Below are positions 7,284 through 16,248 of a stretch of DNA of 64,000 nt, one piece after another (position 1 is the first letter of the stretch; each line of letters opens with the position of its first letter). The notes beneath the pieces were generated by a model that saw only the letters and a list, made by a program, of their open reading frames with translations, did no database searches and was not told where the DNA came from. Source of the DNA: Luteococcus sp048595755 (lineage in GTDB: Bacteria > Actinomycetota > Actinomycetes > Propionibacteriales > Propionibacteriaceae); contig NZ_CP184360.1 of NCBI RefSeq assembly GCF_048595755.1, forward strand, positions 1,364,001-1,428,000, given 5' to 3'. The position numbers were made by a program, and so were the translations under genes.

Positions 7284-9194
7284 CTACTTCTTGACTTCCT
7301 CGCGCACCTTGTCCAGCTGGGCGGAGATCGACGGAGGCAGCTTCGAACCGAAGCTCTCCAGCCAGGTCTCCAGGCGCGGCAGCTCGTCGGCCCACTCGTG
7401 GGCGACGTACTGGGTGCACTCCTGCACCTCCTCGGGGGTCATGTCCAGGCCCTCGACGTCCAGCTCACCGGGAGCCGGGACGATGCCGACCGGGGTCATC
7501 TCGCCCTCGACCTTGCCCTCGATGCGATCGATCATCCACTTCAGCACGCGGCTGTTGTCTCCGAAGCCGGGCCAGATGAACTTGCCCTCGGCGCTCTTGC
7601 GGAACCAGTTGGTGTAGAAGATCTTGGGCAGCTTGTCCTCGTCGGTCTTGTTGCCCATGTTGACCCAGTGCTGCAGGTAGTCACCGACGTGGTAGCCGAT
7701 GAAGGGCAGCATGGCCATCGGGTCGCGACGCAGCACGCCGACGGCACCCTTGGCGGCAGCCGTGGTCTCCGAGGAGCAGGTGGCTCCCATGTACACGCCG
7801 TGGTCCCAGTCGCGGGCCTGGGTGACCAGCGGAATGGTGTTCTCGCGACGACCGCCGAAGATGATGATGTCCAGCGGCACACCCTCGGGGTTGTTGAAGT
7901 CCTCCGACAGGATCGGGCACTGCTCGATCGGGGTGCAGAAACGGCTGTTGGGGTGCGCGGCCTTCTCGTTGGGACGGCCACCCTCCGGGCCGTTCTCCGG
8001 GGTCCAGCTGCGGCCCTTCCAGTCGGTCAGGTGCGGGGGCTTGACCTCGGTCATGCCCTCCCACCAGACGCCACCGTGGTCGGTCAGGGCGACATTGGTG
8101 AAGATCGAGTTGCCCTGCTCGATGGTGCGCATGGCATTCGGGTTGGTGGAGGCACCCGTGCCGGGGGCCACACCGAAGAAGCCGTTCTCGGGGTTGGTCG
8201 CGTACATGCGGCCGTCCTTGCCGATGCGGATCCAGGCGATGTCGTCGCCCAGGGTCTCGACCTTCCAACCGGGGATGGTCGGATCCAGCATGGCCAGGTT
8301 GGTCTTGCCGCAGGCCGACGGGAAGGCGGCGGCCAGGTGGTAGGCCTTGCCCTCCGGGCTGGTCAGCTTGAGGATCAGCATGTGCTCGGCCATCCAGCCC
8401 TCGTCGCGACCCATCACCGAGGCGATGCGCAGCGCGTAGCACTTCTTGCCCAGCAGGGCGTTGCCGCCGTAGCCGGAGCCGTAGCTCCAGATGGCGCGCT
8501 CCTCGGGGAAGTGGACGATGTACTTGATGTCATTGCAGGGCCACGGCACGTCCTTCTGGCCGGGCTCGAGCGGCATGCCGACCGAGTGCAGGCAGGGGAC
8601 GAAGGGGGCGTTGCGCTTGGTCATCTCATCCAGCGCAGCCTTGCCCATGCGAGCCATGATCTTCATGCTGAGCACGACATAGGCCGAGTCGGTGATCTCG
8701 ACGCCGAACTTGGGATCCTCCGCATCCAGCGGGCCCATGCAGAACGGGATGACGTACAGGGTGCGTCCACGCATCGACCCGTCGAACAGGCCGTTCATGA
8801 TGCCCTTCATCTCATCCGGATGCATCCAGTTGTTCGTCGGGCCGGCGTCCTCTTCCTTCGCCGAGCAGATGAAGGTCTGGTCCTCGACGCGAGCGACGTC
8901 GTCGGGGTCCGACTTGCAGTAGATGGAGTTGGGCATCTTCTCTTCGTTGAGCTTGATGGCCGTGCCGGACTTGACCAGCACCTCCACCAGCTCGTCCCAT
9001 TCGGCGTCCGAGCCGTCGCAGTAGCGAATGGCATCGGGCTGGGTGAGGGCGGCGACCTCGTTCACCCAGTCAACGACCGGCTGGTACTCGGGAACTTCGC
9101 CCTCAACCGGGATGTCCTTGACGTCCTTGCGCTCGAAGTCCTTCTTCGGCTCGTCGTCGAGGGGGTTGACGGGATCGGGATTGGGAACCTGCAT
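7284..9194 (-). CDS. pckG: Phosphoenolpyruvate carboxykinase (GTP)
   Basis: Interconverts oxaloacetate plus GTP with phosphoenolpyruvate, CO2 and GDP. It links the TCA cycle to gluconeogenesis and, in propionibacteria, to anaplerosis. The 636-residue protein is the usual size for the GTP class and carries the P-loop FPSACGKTN at residues 291-299 with the reactive Cys, plus the NWMHPDEMKG region. The ATG at 9192-9194 follows AGGAG. It could be drained directly by oxaloacetate from the ring-cleavage pathway encoded 35 kb away, though nothing here shows joint regulation. Nested palindromes lie upstream at 9236-9267. Confidence 0.97.
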   Translation of the reverse strand: MQVPNPDPVNPLDDEPKKDFERKDVKDIPVEGEVPEYQPVVDWVNEVAALTQPDAIRYCDGSDAEWDELVEVLVKSGTAIKLNEEKMPNSIYCKSDPDDVARVEDQTFICSAKEEDAGPTNNWMHPDEMKGIMNGLFDGSMRGRTLYVIPFCMGPLDAEDPKFGVEITDSAYVVLSMKIMARMGKAALDEMTKRNAPFVPCLHSVGMPLEPGQKDVPWPCNDIKYIVHFPEERAIWSYGSGYGGNALLGKKCYALRIASVMGRDEGWMAEHMLILKLTSPEGKAYHLAAAFPSACGKTNLAMLDPTIPGWKVETLGDDIAWIRIGKDGRMYATNPENGFFGVAPGTGASTNPNAMRTIEQGNSIFTNVALTDHGGVWWEGMTEVKPPHLTDWKGRSWTPENGPEGGRPNEKAAHPNSRFCTPIEQCPILSEDFNNPEGVPLDIIIFGGRRENTIPLVTQARDWDHGVYMGATCSSETTAAAKGAVGVLRRDPMAMLPFIGYHVGDYLQHWVNMGNKTDEDKLPKIFYTNWFRKSAEGKFIWPGFGDNSRVLKWMIDRIEGKVEGEMTPVGIVPAPGELDVEGLDMTPEEVQECTQYVAHEWADELPRLETWLESFGSKLPPSISAQLDKVREEVKK

Positions 9195-9235
9195 GCTTGT
9201 TCTCCTGTACGTCGGTGTACGGACGGAATGCCCAA

Positions 9236-9267
9236 GACCAGTGGAGCAACTGGTCTGAAAACAGACC
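9236..9267 (-). promoter_or_regulatory. Nested inverted repeats upstream of pckG
   Basis: GACCAGT-N6-ACTGGTC (9236-9255) overlaps GGTCTG-N4-CAGACC (9252-9267). Both lie 42-73 bp upstream of the pckG start. The shared GGTC arm means the two could form alternative hairpins or a pair of operators. The regulator is unknown. Confidence 0.4.
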
Positions 9268-9382
9268 ACCGGGATGAGTTGTACTATTGCTCACCCCCTG
9301 CGGGATGTCCACTCCGGGTCTCGCTGCCCGGATTTGTGCCGGAGCAAGGCTCCGTGTAGAGTCATATCTCGCTGCAAGGCAC

Positions 9383-9458
9383 GCACTCGTGGCTCAATGG
9401 ATAGAGCATCTGACTACGGATCAGAAGGTTGGGGGTTCGAGTCCCTCCGAGTGCGCCA
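9383..9458 (+). tRNA. tRNA-Arg (anticodon ACG)
   Basis: A 76-base tRNA. The acceptor stem GCACTCG (9383-9389) pairs with CGAGTGC (9448-9454), then G and an encoded CCA. The anticodon stem TCTGA/TCAGA holds loop CTACGGA with anticodon ACG at 9416-9418. The first base is expected to be converted to inosine by TadA, whose gene lies at about 51.8 kb. Confidence 0.97.
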
Positions 9459-9463
9459 GTGAC

Positions 9464-9497
9464 AAGGGCTCCGAGCTTTGGCTCGGGGCCCTTTGTC
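9464..9497 (+). terminator. Terminator of tRNA-Arg(ACG)
   Basis: A 13-bp stem (9464-9476 with 9481-9493, one G-T pair) with a 4-base loop is followed by a T-rich stretch, just after the tRNA. The rest of 9498-9884 has no gene I can support. Confidence 0.8.
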
Positions 9498-9708
9498 TTG
9501 TCCAGTGGACTTTCTCACACCCTCTCGCGTCGTTCCGCTGCGTGGCACGTTTCCTCATTCGCTGGGGATTTGTCGCCGTGGCTGGAAGTCATCGGGGCGG
9601 CAGACGCCCCCAGCTGGTTCCCAGGGTGTTCCTGGAATCCGGCTGGGGGCGTGGTCTGTGCTGCGGTTGACGCGGGTCGTCGGGTACTGACGCCTTCCCT
9701 GCCCCGGG

Positions 9709-9778
9709 TTGCCTTGTGGGCTGCGCCGGGGTGTCGGTGGTGTTTGCCTTGTGGGCTGATGCATCAAATCTGCATCAG
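9709..9778 (+). repeat. Direct repeat and palindrome upstream of the Lrp-type regulator
   Basis: TTGCCTTGTGGGCTG occurs at 9709-9723 and again at 9744-9758, 35 bp apart. The second copy runs into the inverted repeat CTGATGCA-N7-TGCATCAG (9756-9778). This looks like a regulatory array rather than coding sequence. Confidence 0.45.
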
Positions 9779-9810
9779 CCTGCCTCTTTTGCACAACAGG
9801 TCATGTCAAG

Positions 9811-9862
9811 ATTGATCAATATGATCAGATCTGGTGCGCAGTGTCCGGTGAATCTGATCAGA
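9811..9862 (+). promoter_or_regulatory. Three TGATCA boxes, probable autoregulatory operators
   Basis: TGATCA lies at 9813-9818 within the palindrome ATTGATCAAT, at 9822-9827, and at 9855-9860 within TCTGATCAGA. All are within 75 bp upstream of the Lrp/AsnC-type gene. Lrp-family proteins usually bind several spaced palindromes in their own promoters, so autoregulation is the likely role. This AT-rich patch stands out from its surroundings. Confidence 0.5.
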
Positions 9863-9884
9863 AGGCGCACGAAGGAGGGACCCG

Positions 9885-10466
9885 ATGGTGGGCCACGAGG
9901 AATACCTGTTGGACCAGACCGACCGCGACATCCTGATGGCCCTGGACGAGGATCCGCGGATGCCGGTCCTGTTGTTGGCGCAGAAGACCGGATACGCCCG
10001 GGGCACGGTGCAGGCGCGGTTGGAGCGCTACCGCGAACTCGGGCTGCTGCGTCTGGCCAGTACGCGAATCCCTCCGGCCGCGCTGGGGCGAGGGCTGGCC
10101 GCGACCGTCTCGGCCGAGCTCGACCAGCACCAACTGGAGTCTGCGGTGGCGGCACTTCGTCGCATTCCCGAGGTGCTTGAATGCTTCGCGCCGGCCGGCG
10201 GCACCGACCTGTTGTGCCGCGTGGTGGCCACCGACCCCGACGACCTGTACCGGGTCAGCGAGGAGATCCGACTGTGTCCAGGGATCGTGCGCACCTCCAC
10301 CAGCGTCTTCCTGCGTGAGGTGGTGGCCTACCGGATGCGGCCGCTGTTGGAGGAGACGGGCAAGCGGTCGCGGCGGAATGCGAAGCCTAGACTGGGCCAA
10401 GGCCGGGGACGGGCCGTGCCGATGACCCGTCCAGCCTCCGGTGACCGACGACGCGTTGTGGAGTGA
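9885..10466 (+). CDS. Lrp/AsnC-family transcriptional regulator
   Basis: The 193-residue protein has an N-terminal winged helix (LDQTDRDILMALDEDPRMPV, then RGTVQARLERYRELG, residues 8-55) and a C-terminal RAM-like ligand domain (about 70-150). Lrp-type proteins sense amino acids and form octamers on DNA. A basic tail of 40 residues extends beyond the usual length of about 150. GGAGG precedes the ATG. It is followed within 8 bp by the dikinase gene, so it probably controls that unit. The ligand is unknown. Confidence 0.9.
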   Translation: MVGHEEYLLDQTDRDILMALDEDPRMPVLLLAQKTGYARGTVQARLERYRELGLLRLASTRIPPAALGRGLAATVSAELDQHQLESAVAALRRIPEVLECFAPAGGTDLLCRVVATDPDDLYRVSEEIRLCPGIVRTSTSVFLREVVAYRMRPLLEETGKRSRRNAKPRLGQGRGRAVPMTRPASGDRRRVVE

Positions 10467-10474
10467 GAACAGAG

Positions 10475-13105
10475 ATGGCGCACATCAGCTGGTTCAACCA
10501 GGTGGCCGGACGAGATCTGGTCGGTGGCAAGGGCAAGAACCTCTCGGCCCTCGCCGCTGCTGGCTTCCCGGTCCCCGGCGGCTTCGTGGTCACCACCCAG
10601 GCCTACCGTCACTACCTGCGGGCCCACGCGCTGGAGCCCACCATCGAGGCGCTGCTGGCCGAGGGGGATGCACGGGGCATTGCCGCCCTGTTCAACCGGC
10701 CCCTGCCCGATGACCTGGCCGCAGAGGTGGTGGCCGCCTGGCGCGAACTGGGAGGCGCATCGGTTGCGGTGCGCAGCTCCAGCACCACCGAAGACCTGGC
10801 CGACGCCAGCGCCGCGGGACAGCAGGACAGCTACCTCAACGTGACTTCCGAGGACGAACTCCTGGACAGTGTGCGCGGCTGCTTCGCCTCGCTGTGGAAT
10901 GAACGCGCCGTCGCCTACCGCTCACGGCACGGTGTGGACCAATCGCGCATCGAACTGGCCGTGGTGGTGCAGCTGATGGTGCAGGCCACCGCCTCCGGCG
11001 TCATGTTCACCACCAATCCGCTCAACGGACGCGACGACGAGACCCTGATCACCGCGAACTTCGGTCTGGGCGACCAGACGATGCAGGGCGGCCAGACCGA
11101 CCAGCTGGTGGTCTCGGGTGGCCAGGTGGTTGCGCGCGACATCTCGGAGAAGAGGCACCGCACCACCCATGGCGTGGGGGGTCGGGGCACCGTCGAGGTC
11201 CCCGTCGACCGGGCCGATCGCAGGCTGCAGGCCCTGCCCGACGAGCAGGCGGTGGAGCTGGCCGCACTGGGCCAGCGAGCCGTCGAGCTGTTCGGCGCTC
11301 CGCAGGACATGGAATGGGTACTGGCGGACGGCGCGGTGCACGTGGTGCAGACCCGCGCCATCACCGCGCTGCCGCAACGCATCGGCCAAGTGCCGGAGAG
11401 CTGGCCGGTGGAGGACGAGAAGGGCATGTACGTGCGCGCCGCGCTCACCGAGCTGCTGCCCGACCCGCTGAGCCCACTGTTCGCGGACATGGTCGAGCCG
11501 GCCGTGGCCCACGCCGTGCGCGAATCGCTGGTGGAGCACTACGAGAAGGTGGAGCTCCACGACGGTGAGGTGGGATTCCCCACCGTCAACGGTTACGCGT
11601 ACTACTACTACAGCCGCGACGGGATGCGGCGGCTGCTCAAGCAGAGCCCCCAAGCGGTCTCGGCGCTGGCGGGACGCAGCCATTTCAATGCCGACGACCT
11701 GTGGCGGGGCGCCCATCCGCGCTACCGAGAGCTGGTGGAGCGCTGGCAGCCCCGTGATGTGCAGGAGTTCAGCGCCACCGAACTGCTCGCGGCCACCCAG
11801 GAACTGCTCGACGGTGCCTGCGCCTTCCACGCCGCAGTGCAGGCCCTGGTGCCGCTGGCGGCCAGCGCCGAACAGCCCTTCAACCGCCTCTATGCCGGGC
11901 TCGCCAAGCAGGTCGACGGTCCGCCGGCGGCTGATTTCCTGCTGGGCTTCGATTCCCCGTCCGTGGATGCCGAGCGCTCCATCTGGCGCCTGGCCCAGTG
12001 GTGCGCCGACCAGCCAGAACTGCGCCAGGCCCTGCTGGCCGGGGAGGGCAGCGACGAATTGGGCCAGCGCCCGGGCGGGGAGGAATTCCTCCGGCGCTTG
12101 GGGGACCACTTGGACGAACACGGCCTGGCCGTGGACAACCTGGACTTCATGGTGCCGCTGCCGGCCGATGACCCCTCGCCGGTGCTGGCACGCCTGCGCG
12201 ACATGCTCGAGGGTTCCGTCGAGGATCCCGACGTTCGCCTGGAGCGGGAAGCAGCCGAACGCACCCTGGCAGAGAAGCAACTGTTCGAACGCCTGGATCC
12301 GGCCCGCAAGGCGATCCTGCAGCCGCTCATGGTGCGCGCCCAGCAGGTGGGTCCGGTGCGTGAGCAGGCCCTCAACGAGGTGGGGCTGGCCTGGCCGGTG
12401 ATGCGACGCATGCTGCGCACCCTGGGTGCTCGCCTGCAGGAGGCTGGTGCCCTGGCACAGGCGGATGAGGTCTTCTGGCTGCGTCGTGACGAGCTCGCGG
12501 AGCTGGCGTCCCAGCTGGATGCCGGACAGTCGACCCTGGCCGGGCCCGGTGAGGTGCTCGAGCAGCGCCGCGTCGTCTGGCGTGGGCAGCGCGCCGCCGA
12601 ACCGCCCCACCTGCTGCCGCTGAATGCCTGGCACCGCATGTTCCACCGGCTGGTGCCGGTCATGGACGTGCAGCAGCACGGTCCGGTCATCAAGGGGCTG
12701 GGCGTGAGCCAGGGCCGGATCACCGCCACGGCGCGGGTGATCCGCGGCCCGGAGGACTTCGACCAGATGCAGCCGGGTGAGGTCATCGTCTCCCCGATCA
12801 CCACCCCCGAATGGACTCCGCTCTATGCCATGGCCGCTGCCGTGGTGACCGACGTCGGAGGCCCGCTGAGCCACAGTTCGATCGTGGCGCGTGAGTACGC
12901 GGTGCCTGCGGTGCTGGGGACCGGGATCGCCACGCGTCGCATCCGCACCGGCATGCTGATCACCGTCGATGCCGATCGTGGCACCGTCACGCTGCCCGAG
13001 GGCGAGGCTCCCATCGACCTGGGCTTCCGCCCCAAGGTGCCCTACAAGTTCGCGATCGGCGGTGCTGCTGCCGCCGCGGCTCTGGTGCTCAGGCGGATCC
13101 TGTGA
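10475..13105 (+). CDS. One-chain PEP-synthase/Rph-like dikinase
   Basis: The 876-residue protein has an N-terminal PPDK ATP-binding domain (about 1-315, with VGGKGKNLSALAAAGFPVPGG and VRSSSTTEDLADASAAGQQ), a large helical middle (about 320-760), and a C-terminal swivelling His domain with GGPLSHSSIVAREY and phosphorylatable His800. It lacks the PEP-binding barrel of true PEP synthase. That order (ATP, acceptor, His) is the layout of rifampicin phosphotransferase, so it may phosphorylate a small molecule with ATP. It ends in a short hydrophobic stretch. An in-frame GTG at 10463 overlapping the previous stop (GTGA) is an alternative start. The lipoprotein gene that follows overlaps it by 4 bp. 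Confidence 0.8.
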   Translation: MAHISWFNQVAGRDLVGGKGKNLSALAAAGFPVPGGFVVTTQAYRHYLRAHALEPTIEALLAEGDARGIAALFNRPLPDDLAAEVVAAWRELGGASVAVRSSSTTEDLADASAAGQQDSYLNVTSEDELLDSVRGCFASLWNERAVAYRSRHGVDQSRIELAVVVQLMVQATASGVMFTTNPLNGRDDETLITANFGLGDQTMQGGQTDQLVVSGGQVVARDISEKRHRTTHGVGGRGTVEVPVDRADRRLQALPDEQAVELAALGQRAVELFGAPQDMEWVLADGAVHVVQTRAITALPQRIGQVPESWPVEDEKGMYVRAALTELLPDPLSPLFADMVEPAVAHAVRESLVEHYEKVELHDGEVGFPTVNGYAYYYYSRDGMRRLLKQSPQAVSALAGRSHFNADDLWRGAHPRYRELVERWQPRDVQEFSATELLAATQELLDGACAFHAAVQALVPLAASAEQPFNRLYAGLAKQVDGPPAADFLLGFDSPSVDAERSIWRLAQWCADQPELRQALLAGEGSDELGQRPGGEEFLRRLGDHLDEHGLAVDNLDFMVPLPADDPSPVLARLRDMLEGSVEDPDVRLEREAAERTLAEKQLFERLDPARKAILQPLMVRAQQVGPVREQALNEVGLAWPVMRRMLRTLGARLQEAGALAQADEVFWLRRDELAELASQLDAGQSTLAGPGEVLEQRRVVWRGQRAAEPPHLLPLNAWHRMFHRLVPVMDVQQHGPVIKGLGVSQGRITATARVIRGPEDFDQMQPGEVIVSPITTPEWTPLYAMAAAVVTDVGGPLSHSSIVAREYAVPAVLGTGIATRRIRTGMLITVDADRGTVTLPEGEAPIDLGFRPKVPYKFAIGGAAAAAALVLRRIL

Positions 13106-13686
13106 ACCTGCCCGCACGGCGTGGACGACGGACGGCCGCCGCTGCGTTCGCGGTGCTGGTGCTGGCCTCGCTTCCGGCGTGCGGCAAGGACGAGGAAGAG
13201 GTCGAGGCCATGAAGCCCCGGCAGGTGGAGCTGGAGTACACCGTCCCGTCCGGCATGAAGGAGGTCGACCTGCCCTCCGCCACGCCCACGGCGGGGATGA
13301 GCTACGACATCAAGCTCTTCCAGGCGGAGGACGGTTGTGAGTTGCGCGTGGTGCGCCTCATGCTGCCCAAGGGTGATGGCACCGAGGACCAGGACGCCAC
13401 GTACAACATGCTGGGCGCCATCATGCAGTCCTACGGGATCGAGAAGTTCACCACCAACGGACTGATGGTGCCCGGACAGCCCGGCCCCGTGCCGTCGCTG
13501 ATGGTCAGCGGTGACTCCAAGGAGCTCTCCATGCGTGCCATGGGGCGACTGAGCAATGACTCGCTGCAGGGCTACCAGTTCGTCTACGGCTGCAAGAAGG
13601 GCAAGCTGGACGAGAAGAAATGGACTGCCCTGACCGAATCGGTCAAGGCAACCGGCTTCAAGGGCTCGCTGAAGATGCACGGGTGA
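13102..13686 (+). CDS. Lipoprotein of unknown function
   Basis: The 194-residue protein has an arginine-rich signal, a hydrophobic core and lipobox LPAC with Cys27, so it should sit on the outer face of the membrane. The mature domain (about 40-194) is not a family I recognise. It contains two Cys (GCELRVV and YGCKKGK) that could form a disulfide. The GTG start overlaps the stop of the dikinase gene (GTGA, 13102-13105), which suggests coupling and a shared function. Confidence 0.8.
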   Translation: MNLPARRGRRTAAAAFAVLVLASLPACGKDEEEVEAMKPRQVELEYTVPSGMKEVDLPSATPTAGMSYDIKLFQAEDGCELRVVRLMLPKGDGTEDQDATYNMLGAIMQSYGIEKFTTNGLMVPGQPGPVPSLMVSGDSKELSMRAMGRLSNDSLQGYQFVYGCKKGKLDEKKWTALTESVKATGFKGSLKMHG

Positions 13687-13753
13687 GGCTGTCCATCCGC
13701 CGTTCACCTGCGCCTCCTAGCGTGGCGATGACTTCGGCTGACAGGAGATCAGG

Positions 13754-14479
13754 ATGACCACCAAGGTGTGGGCCCACCGCGGCGCGAGCGCCGTGGCCCC
13801 CGAGAACACGATGGCCGCCTTCCGCCGCGCGGTGGAGCTGGGTGCCGACGGCATCGAGCTCGACGTGCAGCGCAGTGCAGACGGGCAGCTGGTGGTGATC
13901 CACGACGAGACCGTCGATCGAACCACCAATGGCAGCGGGCGGGTGGTCGACCTGCCATGGAGCGAGCTGTCCACCCTGGATGCCCGCAATGGCGACGACC
14001 GCTTCGCCGGCGAGGGGTTGCCGTTGCTGCAGGACGTGCTGGAGCTGCTCGAGCCGACCGAGATGGTGCTCAACGTCGAACTCAAGGACGGCAACGAGCC
14101 CTACCCGGGAATGGACCGCCAAGTGGCGGCCCTGGTCGAGGACTCGGGCATGGCAGACCGGGTCATCCTCAGCTCCTTCAACCACGTGCAGTTCGCCGGC
14201 TCGCGAGAGCTCGGCCTGCCCCTGGGGCTGCTCTACGTCGAACCACTGTGGCGGGCCGACGAGTATGCGTCGCGCTTTGGTGCCGCGGCCGTCCACCCCG
14301 ATTTCCGCACGCTGGCCGAGCCCGGGCTGCTGGAACGTTTCCGTGAGGCCGGGATCGCCGTCCACGCCTGGACCATCAACGAGCGCGAGGCGCTGGAGGA
14401 GGCCTTCCGGTTGGGCGTCGATGCGGTCATCACCGACGAGGTCGAGTTGGCCCTCGAGGTGCGCAAGGCCTTGTCCTGA
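13754..14479 (+). CDS. Glycerophosphodiester phosphodiesterase
   Basis: Hydrolyses glycerophosphodiesters to glycerol-3-phosphate and an alcohol. The 241-residue protein is the size of cytoplasmic UgpQ-type enzymes, with the signature WAHRGASAVAPENTMAAF (residues 6-23), the metal-binding ELDVQ, and HDETVDRTTNG. No signal peptide is seen, so it is probably cytoplasmic. AGGAG precedes the ATG. It stands between the dikinase unit and the aromatic genes. Confidence 0.93.
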   Translation: MTTKVWAHRGASAVAPENTMAAFRRAVELGADGIELDVQRSADGQLVVIHDETVDRTTNGSGRVVDLPWSELSTLDARNGDDRFAGEGLPLLQDVLELLEPTEMVLNVELKDGNEPYPGMDRQVAALVEDSGMADRVILSSFNHVQFAGSRELGLPLGLLYVEPLWRADEYASRFGAAAVHPDFRTLAEPGLLERFREAGIAVHAWTINEREALEEAFRLGVDAVITDEVELALEVRKALS

Positions 14480-14528
14480 GACTGTTGCTGCCGTGCTGAC
14501 GCCGTTCCGACGGTTGGCACGAGGCCTC

Positions 14529-14546
14529 GTGTGAGTCATGTCACAC
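14529..14546 (+). promoter_or_regulatory. Crp/GlxR-type operator upstream of the MhpA-like gene
   Basis: GTGTGA-N6-TCACAC is a perfect inverted repeat matching the Crp-family TGTGA-N6-TCACA consensus. It ends 16 bp before the start codon of the hydroxylase gene. The centre is CA rather than the TA favoured by GlxR. So close to the start it could act as a repressor site. Confidence 0.6.
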
Positions 14547-14562
14547 CCCTACGGTCGAAGTC

Positions 14563-16248
14563 ATGGCGAAGATCGACACTGATGTCCTCATTGCAGGTGC
14601 CGGCCCCTGTGGGCTGGCGCTGGCCAACATGCTGGGAGCCCAGGGAATTCGTACCCTCCTGGTGGAGGCCCGCGACACCCTCATCGACTACCCGCGCGGT
14701 GTCGGTCTCGACGACGAATCCATGCGCACCCTGCAGGGCATCGGCCTGGCTCAACAGGTGATGCCCTACACCGTGCCGCAGCACGTGATGCGCCTGGTCA
14801 ACGGCTCCGGCGAGACGATGGTCGTCAACGACCCGCAGGGCGAGCCCTTCGGCTGGCCCCGCAAGTTCGGCTTCAACCAGCCGCTGGTCGACAAGGTGCT
14901 CGCCGAGGGTTTGCAGCGCTACTCGAACGTCGACCTTCGCTTCGGCCACAAGCTCACCGCGCTGACCGAGCACGACGATCGCGTCGAGGCCCAGGTCACG
15001 CTGGCCGACGGCCAGACCGTCACCGTCGACGCCAAGTACCACGTGGGGTGCGAGGGCGGTGCCTCCTTCACCCGCAAGTGGCTCGGCACCGAGTTCGAGG
15101 GGCGCTCCCCGTCCACTCGTTGGGTGGTCATCGACGTGCGCAATGACCCGCTGGGCATTCCCAATGTCTACCTGGGCGCCGATCCCGCGCGTCCCTATGT
15201 CTCGATCGGGCTGCCGCACGCCATTCGGCGCTGGGAGTTCATGCTCTTCGACGACGAGCCGAGCGAACAGGTTGAGGATGATGCCTTCATCGGCAAGCTC
15301 CTCAAGGACCACGTGCCGGATCCGGCCAAGCTCGACGTGATCCGTCGACGCGTCTTCACCCACCACGGGCGCATCGCCAAGACCTTCCGCCGCGGTCGCG
15401 TGATGATCGCGGGTGACGCGGCGCACCTGATGCCGGTGTGGATGGGCCAGGGCTGGAATTCGGGCATGCGCGATGCCACCAACCTGGGCTGGAAGCTCGC
15501 CAGCGTCGTCAAGGGCCACAGCACCGATGAGCTGCTCGACACCTACACCGACGAGCGCCACGAGCACGCCAAGGCGATGATCGACCTGTCGATGGCCTTC
15601 GGCACCGCCATCAAGCCCACCGACCGTCGCGTGGCCTTCGCCCGCGACGTCGCGGCCCGGGCGCTGAACGTGGCCCCGCAGGTGAAGAGCTACTTCTCCG
15701 ACATGAAGTTCAAGCCGATGCCGCGCTACGAGAAGGGCGTGGTGGTCGACGTCGACACCCTGCAGAGCGGCAGGGCCTCGGCCAAGCGGATCCGCGGGCG
15801 CGGCTTTGGCATCCCGGCCCGCAATGTGGTCGAGAAGACCTCACCGGTCGGGCTGCAGTTCATCCAGCCCCAGGTGCTCAAGGACGGCGAGCTCATGCTG
15901 CTCGACGACGCGATCGGCGCCGGCTGGGCCCTGCTCGCCTGGGGCAATGACCCCTTGGCGCTGTTGGACGAGCGCAGTCGTGAACTGGTCTCCGAGCACC
16001 AGATCCGCACCGTGCAGGTCTTCTCGGACACCCAGCTGGCCTGGGCCACCGACCACTTCAAGGGCACCAGCAGTCTGTTGCTGGGCGACACCACCAATGC
16101 CCTCAAGCAGTGGTTCGACAAGCGCAGCGTCGGCGTCGTCCTGCTGCGCCCCGATCGCTTCGTCGCGGCCGCCGGGCTGGCACAGGACGCCCCGCGCCTG
16201 GTGCAGGCGACGCTGAAGGCGGCTCATTCCACGTCCTTGGAGGGCTGA
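14563..16248 (+). CDS. MhpA-like FAD aromatic hydroxylase
   Basis: The 561-residue protein belongs to the class A flavin monooxygenases and resembles 3-(3-hydroxyphenyl)propionate hydroxylase, which uses NADH and O2 to hydroxylate a phenolic ring. The ADP-binding motif GAGPCGLALANML starts near residue 11. The second FAD motif GDAAHLMPVWMGQGWNSG is near 285-302. A C-terminal thioredoxin-like region follows, as in MhpA and phenol hydroxylase. No MhpB-type extradiol dioxygenase is nearby, so the exact substrate is open. Its 3' end overlaps the convergent MBL-fold gene by 25 bp. Confidence 0.85.
   Translation: MAKIDTDVLIAGAGPCGLALANMLGAQGIRTLLVEARDTLIDYPRGVGLDDESMRTLQGIGLAQQVMPYTVPQHVMRLVNGSGETMVVNDPQGEPFGWPRKFGFNQPLVDKVLAEGLQRYSNVDLRFGHKLTALTEHDDRVEAQVTLADGQTVTVDAKYHVGCEGGASFTRKWLGTEFEGRSPSTRWVVIDVRNDPLGIPNVYLGADPARPYVSIGLPHAIRRWEFMLFDDEPSEQVEDDAFIGKLLKDHVPDPAKLDVIRRRVFTHHGRIAKTFRRGRVMIAGDAAHLMPVWMGQGWNSGMRDATNLGWKLASVVKGHSTDELLDTYTDERHEHAKAMIDLSMAFGTAIKPTDRRVAFARDVAARALNVAPQVKSYFSDMKFKPMPRYEKGVVVDVDTLQSGRASAKRIRGRGFGIPARNVVEKTSPVGLQFIQPQVLKDGELMLLDDAIGAGWALLAWGNDPLALLDERSRELVSEHQIRTVQVFSDTQLAWATDHFKGTSSLLLGDTTNALKQWFDKRSVGVVLLRPDRFVAAAGLAQDAPRLVQATLKAAHSTSLEG

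Noticed and set aside
7092..9359. Long plus-strand frame opposite pckG
   Set aside because: Same shadow effect; pckG is unmistakable and the frame begins inside a tRNA-Ser gene.
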